Part shown: positions 59,619-64,000 of the stretch, in pieces | Layout: the number at the start of each line of letters is the position of its first letter | How positions within the stretch are numbered: position 1 is the first letter of the stretch | Assembly: GCF_009762795.1 (NCBI RefSeq) | Contig: NZ_CP046400.1 | Coordinates: 3,307,501 to 3,371,500 of the forward strand | DNA length: 64,000 nucleotides | Reading direction: 5' to 3' | Origin: Pseudodesulfovibrio cashew | GTDB taxonomy: Bacteria; Desulfobacterota; Desulfovibrionia; Desulfovibrionales; Desulfovibrionaceae | Notes under the pieces: model-generated | Database searches by the model: none | Seen by the model: only the letters and a program-made list of their open reading frames with translations | Told to the model about the DNA's origin: nothing | Translations under genes and position numbers: made by a program

Positions 59619-61748
59619 ATGAGTACATTCAGAAATTCGAAGATCGCCGTGATCGTCATCGTTGTCAGCATTGCTGCCTTTGCTGCCGGCTACATAGCCA
59701 AGGGCACCGACGTCCCGCCGCCGACAGCGCCTCACGCCGAGGAAGTCGGTGAGCATGACCTCGAAGAACATTTCGACGAGAACGGCAATATTACGTGGAC
59801 CTGCTCCATGCACCCGCAGATTCAGCTCCCTGAGCCGGGAAAGTGCCCCATCTGCTTCATGGAGCTGATTCCCCTCGAACGCAAGGACGAGGGCGAGCAG
59901 TCCAGTATCCGGGAAATCACGCTGACGGACGAGGCGCGCAAGCTCGCGGGCATCTCGACCGAGACGGTCAAGCGGCTGGATGTGGCCGTGGAAACTCGCA
60001 TGGTCGGCAAGGTCGACTACGATGAGACGCGGGTCCGGAACATCACCGCATGGACCGGCGGCCGCGTGGACAAGATGTACGTCGATTATACAGGCGACAC
60101 CGTCAGGCAGGGACAGCCCATGGTTTCCGTCTACAGCCCCGAATTGCTCACCGCGCAGGCAGAACTGATTCAGGCCGTGAAGGCCATGGGCGACCTCAAG
60201 GACAGCAAGCTTGATCTGGTCAGAAGGAGCGCTGTGCGCACCGAAGAGGCTGCTCGTGAGAAGCTCCGTCTGCTCGGGTTGACCAAGGCCCAGATCGACA
60301 AGGTTATTCGCGACGGCAAGGCTGCCGACCATATCACGTTGTATTCTCCCCAGAGCGGCGTCGTCATCAAGAAGGACGTCAACGAAGGGCAGTATGTGAA
60401 GACCGGCGCTTCCATCTATTCCATCGCCGATCTTTCGACGCTCTGGGTCATCCTCGAAGCATACGAATCCGATCTTCCCTGGGTTGATCTCGGCCAGCAG
60501 GTTCAGTTCCAGACCGAGGCGTATCCGGGCAAGACGTTCAAGGGCAAGGTTGTGTACATCGACCCGCTCGTCAACGAAAAGACTCGTACCGTGCGTGTCC
60601 GTCTGGCCGTGCCCAACAAGGACGGCAGCCTGAAGCCCGGCATGCTCGTCCGCGCCACACAGCACAAGGAAGGCGGTTCCAAGACCGCCGGGGAATCTCC
60701 GCTGGTCATCCCGGCTTCCGCCCCGCTGATCACCGGCAAGCGCGCCGTGGTCTACGTCGCCAACCCCGACAAGCCCGACTCGTATGAGGGCCGTGAAGTA
60801 GTGCTCGGAGCAAAGGCGGGTAATTATTACATCGTAAGGAGTGGTCTTGAGGATGGCGAACAGGTCGTCACCAAGGGCAATTTCAAGATCGACAGCGCGG
60901 TCCAGATCGTGGCCAAGCCGAGCATGATGAATCCAGCCTCAGGCGACGCCGCCATCAAGAAAGAACTTCCGGCGTTGTTCGTGTCCAAGCTCAAGATCCT
61001 TGCCGATACGTTCGCCTCGCTGAAGGAAACGGTCGCATCAGGCGATCTGAGCCGCACCCACCTCGCGTTCGGCGAGTTCAACAAGGAATTGCGTCTCATC
61101 GACGGTTCCGCGCTGGAAGGCAAGGCCGCCTTGCGCTGGAAGGAACAGTCCATGCTGCTCGGCAACGACGCCATCCTTGGGGCCGAAGCGCCTGATACCG
61201 AGCGTCTGAACGAGATATTCACGGAAATGCAGGAGCATTACTCCGTCCTCAGAAGCGCATTCAGTCTGGAGGCGTCCGACGCGGCGCACGAGGCTCCTAA
61301 AGTCTTCCGTCAGCAACTCGGTCTGGTTTATGCCGCATACGAGCCCATGGCTCAGGCGCTGGCCACCGATGATGCCGAAGGCGCCCGCAAAGCTGCGGCC
61401 AAGGTCTCCGGCGCACTGCGCCTGATCGACGAAACCGTACTCGACGGCCCGTCCCACAACGTCTGGACCGGCGCCCTTTCCAAGATGAATGACGGATTGG
61501 CCGCCATCCGCGACGCCAGCGACATCGTCGGCATCCGTACGGGATTCGGCCCGCTTTCCGCCGGTCTCGGCGAAGCCATCGCCAAGCTCGGCGTCGACAC
61601 CGACGGTCCGTTGTTCGAGATATTCTGCCCCATGGCCTTCGACTACGAGGGAGCCACATGGCTCCAGCGCACAGAGGAAGTACACAACCCGTACTTCGGC
61701 ACGGCCATGTCAACCTGCGGCGAAATCAACCAGCAGCTCAAGCGGTAA
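59619..61748 (+). CDS. CusB-type membrane fusion protein with extended C-terminus
   Basis: 709-residue periplasmic adaptor of the heavy-metal RND system. N-terminal anchor helix (about 9-27), heavy-metal-binding module TWTCSMHPQIQLPEPGKCPI (about 60-85), then the usual barrel-sandwich/hairpin/beta-barrel series (about 100-440, with VRNITAWTGGRVDKMYVDYT and PQSGVVIKKDVNEGQYVKTG). CusB is about 400-520 residues; the additional about 260 residues contain helical DUF3347-like regions and a late CPMAFDYEGATWLQ, like other SRB and Bacteroidetes adaptors. It connects the CusC channel with the CusA pump. Confidence 0.92.
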   Translation: MSTFRNSKIAVIVIVVSIAAFAAGYIAKGTDVPPPTAPHAEEVGEHDLEEHFDENGNITWTCSMHPQIQLPEPGKCPICFMELIPLERKDEGEQSSIREITLTDEARKLAGISTETVKRLDVAVETRMVGKVDYDETRVRNITAWTGGRVDKMYVDYTGDTVRQGQPMVSVYSPELLTAQAELIQAVKAMGDLKDSKLDLVRRSAVRTEEAAREKLRLLGLTKAQIDKVIRDGKAADHITLYSPQSGVVIKKDVNEGQYVKTGASIYSIADLSTLWVILEAYESDLPWVDLGQQVQFQTEAYPGKTFKGKVVYIDPLVNEKTRTVRVRLAVPNKDGSLKPGMLVRATQHKEGGSKTAGESPLVIPASAPLITGKRAVVYVANPDKPDSYEGREVVLGAKAGNYYIVRSGLEDGEQVVTKGNFKIDSAVQIVAKPSMMNPASGDAAIKKELPALFVSKLKILADTFASLKETVASGDLSRTHLAFGEFNKELRLIDGSALEGKAALRWKEQSMLLGNDAILGAEAPDTERLNEIFTEMQEHYSVLRSAFSLEASDAAHEAPKVFRQQLGLVYAAYEPMAQALATDDAEGARKAAAKVSGALRLIDETVLDGPSHNVWTGALSKMNDGLAAIRDASDIVGIRTGFGPLSAGLGEAIAKLGVDTDGPLFEIFCPMAFDYEGATWLQRTEEVHNPYFGTAMSTCGEINQQLKR

Positions 61749-61760
61749 CCGGTGGGCGAT

Positions 61761-64000
61761 ATGGACAACCAACCGCGCATAGAAGCAAAGACTCTGACGG
61801 ACAAGGTCATCCGGTTCTGTCTGGAGCAGAAGCTGATCGTCTTCCTGCTCGTGGCTCTCATTATGGGTTGGGGCATGGTGGTCGCACCCTTTGACTGGAG
61901 CACGGGAAGCCTCCCGCGCGATCCGGTTCCCGTGGACGCCATCCCGGACATCGGTGAAAATCAGCAGATCGTCTTCACCCAGTGGATGGGCCGTTCCCCG
62001 CAGGACATGGAAGATCAGGTCACGTATCCGCTCACCGTTTCACTGCTCGGCATTCCCGGCGTCAAGACGGTCCGCAGCTACTCCATGTTCGGCTTCTCGA
62101 CCATCTACGTCATCTTCGACGAGAAAGTGGAGTTCTACTGGTCCCGTTCTCGGCTGCTCGAAAAGCTGAACAGCCTTCCTCCCGGCACCTTGCCGCAGGG
62201 CGTCCAACCGACGCTCGGCCCGGATGCCACAGCTCTCGGTCAGGTCTTCTGGTACACCCTCGAAGGGCGTGACGAGAACGGCAACCCCACGGGAGGCTGG
62301 GATCTCGACGAACTCCGCAGCATACAGGACTGGTACGTCCGTTACGCGCTCCTCGGGGCGGACGGCGTCAGCGAAACGGCTTCAGTTGGCGGTTTTGTCA
62401 AGGAATACCAGATCGACGTCGATCCCGACGCCATGCGGACCGCTGGTGTCACATTGCAGGACGTGTTCTCCGCCGTGAAGCAGTCCAACCTCGACGTCGG
62501 CGCTCGCACCATTGAAATCAACAGCGTTGAATACCTCATTCGCGGCATCGGTTTCGTCAAGAAACTGGCCGACATCGAAGAAGCGGTCATAAAGGTCAGC
62601 AACAACGTGCCCATCAGAGTCAAGGACGTGGCGCAGGTCACGCTCGGCCCGGCATTGCGGCGCGGTGTGCTCGACAAGGGCGGCGCAGAGGCCGTGGGTG
62701 GCGTTGTCGTCGTCCGTTACGGCGAGAACCCGCTCCAGGTCATCAAGAACGTCAAGAAGAAGATCGCCGAGATCTCGCCGGGCCTGCCCAGCAAGACGCT
62801 GGCCGACGGTACCGTCTCAAAAGTCACCATCGTCCCGTTCTATGACCGTTCCGGCCTGATCAACGAAACCCTCGGCACGCTGAACACGGCCCTGACAGAG
62901 GAAGTGCTCATTACCATCATCGTCGTGCTCATAGCGGTCATGCACCTGCGTAGTTCGCTGCTCATCTCGTCGCTGCTGCCCATGGCGGTCATGATGTGCT
63001 TCATCGGCATGAAGACCTTCAAGGTGGACGCCAATATCGTCGCGTTGTCAGGTATCGCCATCGCCATCGGCACCATGGTCGATATGGGAATCATCATCTG
63101 CGAGAACATCCTCAAGAAGTTTGAGCACGCCTCGTTGGAAGAGAGCCGGATGAAGGTGATCTTTGACGGCGCCTCGGAAGTGGGCAGCGCCATCATGACC
63201 GCAGTGGCCACAACCATCGTCAGCTTCCTGCCCGTCTTCGCCATGGAGGGACCGGAGGGCAAGCTGTTCAAGCCGCTGGCCTATACCAAGAGTTTTGCGC
63301 TCATTGCCTCCATCATCGTTGCGCTGACCGTGCTCCCTGCCATCGCGCATCTCATCTATCGCCGCAAGACCCCAAGCACCAGGAAGGGGCTGCCGAATCA
63401 TCTGGTGGATATTCTCTATATCGCAGCCGGAGTGGCAGTCTCCGTGTTCGTGAAGTGGTGGCTCGGCATCTTCCTTGTGGCCCTCGGCCTGCACCGCATG
63501 TTCGGTCATTTCCTGCCGCCGCGCGTGGAAGCTCTGTTCGGCAAGGTGGAGAACTGGGGCGTCATCGCGATGGTGACGATCTTCCTGTCCACACATTGGC
63601 TGCCCCTCGGCCCGGAAAAGGGTGATTTCAAGAACGCCATCTTCGTCGTCGTGCTCATCGGCGGCCTGATGCTCTTCTTTCAACTTTTCCAGCACTGGTA
63701 CACCACCATGCTGCGCTGGGTACTCGACCACAAGGCCACGTTCATGTGCCTGCCTGCCGCAGTCATCCTCTTCGGCGGACTGGCCTGGTTCGGCGGCGGG
63801 GCCATGACGTCCTGGCTGCCCGATGCCATCCGCGCCTCCGGCCCGGTGGGTGCGCTGATGAAAACCTTCCCCGGACTGGGCAAGGAGTTCATGCCGCCGC
63901 TTGACGAGGGCTCGTTCCTCTACATGCCGACGACCATGCCCCATGCTTCCATCGGCGAGGTACAGGACGTCCTGTCCAAACAGGACATGTCCATGCTGAA
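61761..64000 (+). CDS. cusA: CusA-type heavy-metal RND efflux pump (cut by window end)
   Basis: RND proton antiporter that expels Cu+/Ag+ through the CusB/CusC complex. About 746 of an expected 1040-1250 residues are in the window, without a stop. The first helix, the VDAIPDIGENQQIVFTQW stretch and the GIAIAIGTMVDMGIIICEN region with the proton-relay Asp are all visible, as is PPLDEGSFLYMPTTMPHAS near the end. An in-frame GTG at 61752 is an alternative start. An extra membrane block near residues 540-640 (after RRKTPSTRKGL) is longer than in E. coli CusA and is found in related deltaproteobacterial pumps. Confidence 0.94.
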   Translation, partial: MDNQPRIEAKTLTDKVIRFCLEQKLIVFLLVALIMGWGMVVAPFDWSTGSLPRDPVPVDAIPDIGENQQIVFTQWMGRSPQDMEDQVTYPLTVSLLGIPGVKTVRSYSMFGFSTIYVIFDEKVEFYWSRSRLLEKLNSLPPGTLPQGVQPTLGPDATALGQVFWYTLEGRDENGNPTGGWDLDELRSIQDWYVRYALLGADGVSETASVGGFVKEYQIDVDPDAMRTAGVTLQDVFSAVKQSNLDVGARTIEINSVEYLIRGIGFVKKLADIEEAVIKVSNNVPIRVKDVAQVTLGPALRRGVLDKGGAEAVGGVVVVRYGENPLQVIKNVKKKIAEISPGLPSKTLADGTVSKVTIVPFYDRSGLINETLGTLNTALTEEVLITIIVVLIAVMHLRSSLLISSLLPMAVMMCFIGMKTFKVDANIVALSGIAIAIGTMVDMGIIICENILKKFEHASLEESRMKVIFDGASEVGSAIMTAVATTIVSFLPVFAMEGPEGKLFKPLAYTKSFALIASIIVALTVLPAIAHLIYRRKTPSTRKGLPNHLVDILYIAAGVAVSVFVKWWLGIFLVALGLHRMFGHFLPPRVEALFGKVENWGVIAMVTIFLSTHWLPLGPEKGDFKNAIFVVVLIGGLMLFFQLFQHWYTTMLRWVLDHKATFMCLPAAVILFGGLAWFGGGAMTSWLPDAIRASGPVGALMKTFPGLGKEFMPPLDEGSFLYMPTTMPHASIGEVQDVLSKQDMSML

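Overview
The window looks like chromosome from a sulfate-reducing member of the Desulfovibrionaceae (Desulfobacterota). The inference rests on a class I hybrid-cluster protein, a Roo-type A-type flavoprotein, many chemotaxis and GGDEF/HDOD signalling genes, and GC-rich core genes with several GTG/TTG starts. The species cannot be named from sequence alone.

Region 1 (1-30.1 kb) is ordinary core genome: ftsY; a five-domain S1 RNA-binding protein; an RluA-type pseudouridine synthase; a forward run of ornithine-cyclodeaminase-like protein, EamA permease, AddA/AddB-type nuclease-helicase pair, PPC-domain protein, L-2-hydroxyglutarate-oxidase-like protein and nitronate-monooxygenase-like protein; then a reverse run of cyclophilin, XerC/D recombinase, a degenerate receiver-GGDEF protein, HDOD protein, DUF3391-like protein, TMEM165/GDT1 exporter, DprA and a CpoB-like lipoprotein; and a reverse chemotaxis operon cheB-HEAT-cheR-cheY-cheA. 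A tRNA-Pro(CGG) gene closes the region.

Region 2 (30.4-34.3 kb) follows the tRNA directly and holds seven small proteins of unknown function in two blocks (30.7-32.5 kb and 32.8-34.2 kb), with strong Shine-Dalgarno sites and pyrimidine-rich flanks. It has the look of a tRNA-associated genomic island, though no integrase or attachment repeat was found.

Region 3 (34.3-41.5 kb) is a reactive-nitrogen cluster: a NapC/NrfH-type tetraheme quinol dehydrogenase, a secreted octaheme cytochrome of the hydroxylamine-oxidoreductase family (not NrfA), hydroxylamine reductase Hcp behind an FNR/HcpR-type palindrome, a CBS-domain protein, an HPP-family membrane protein (plant members carry nitrite), a Roo-type flavodiiron NO/O2 reductase, and a cupin. 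Together they could carry nitrite via hydroxylamine to ammonium and remove NO.

Region 4 (41.9-64 kb) is a copper (or silver) resistance island: YHS and SHOCT proteins, a CopA/SilP-type P-ATPase, two sibling membrane kinases that are each incomplete in complementary ways, a secreted protein made largely of methionine, a PepSY protein, a Tat-exported multicopper oxidase with CopB, a frameshifted small lipoprotein, a SpoIIE phosphatase, a ZraS/ZraR-like two-component pair with a sigma-54 activator, a ZraP-like protein, and a CusC-YHS-CusB-CusA efflux system cut by the window end. Three sigma-54 promoters in this island share an upstream motif at nearly the same distance (about 130 bp), which defines a small regulon for the local activator.
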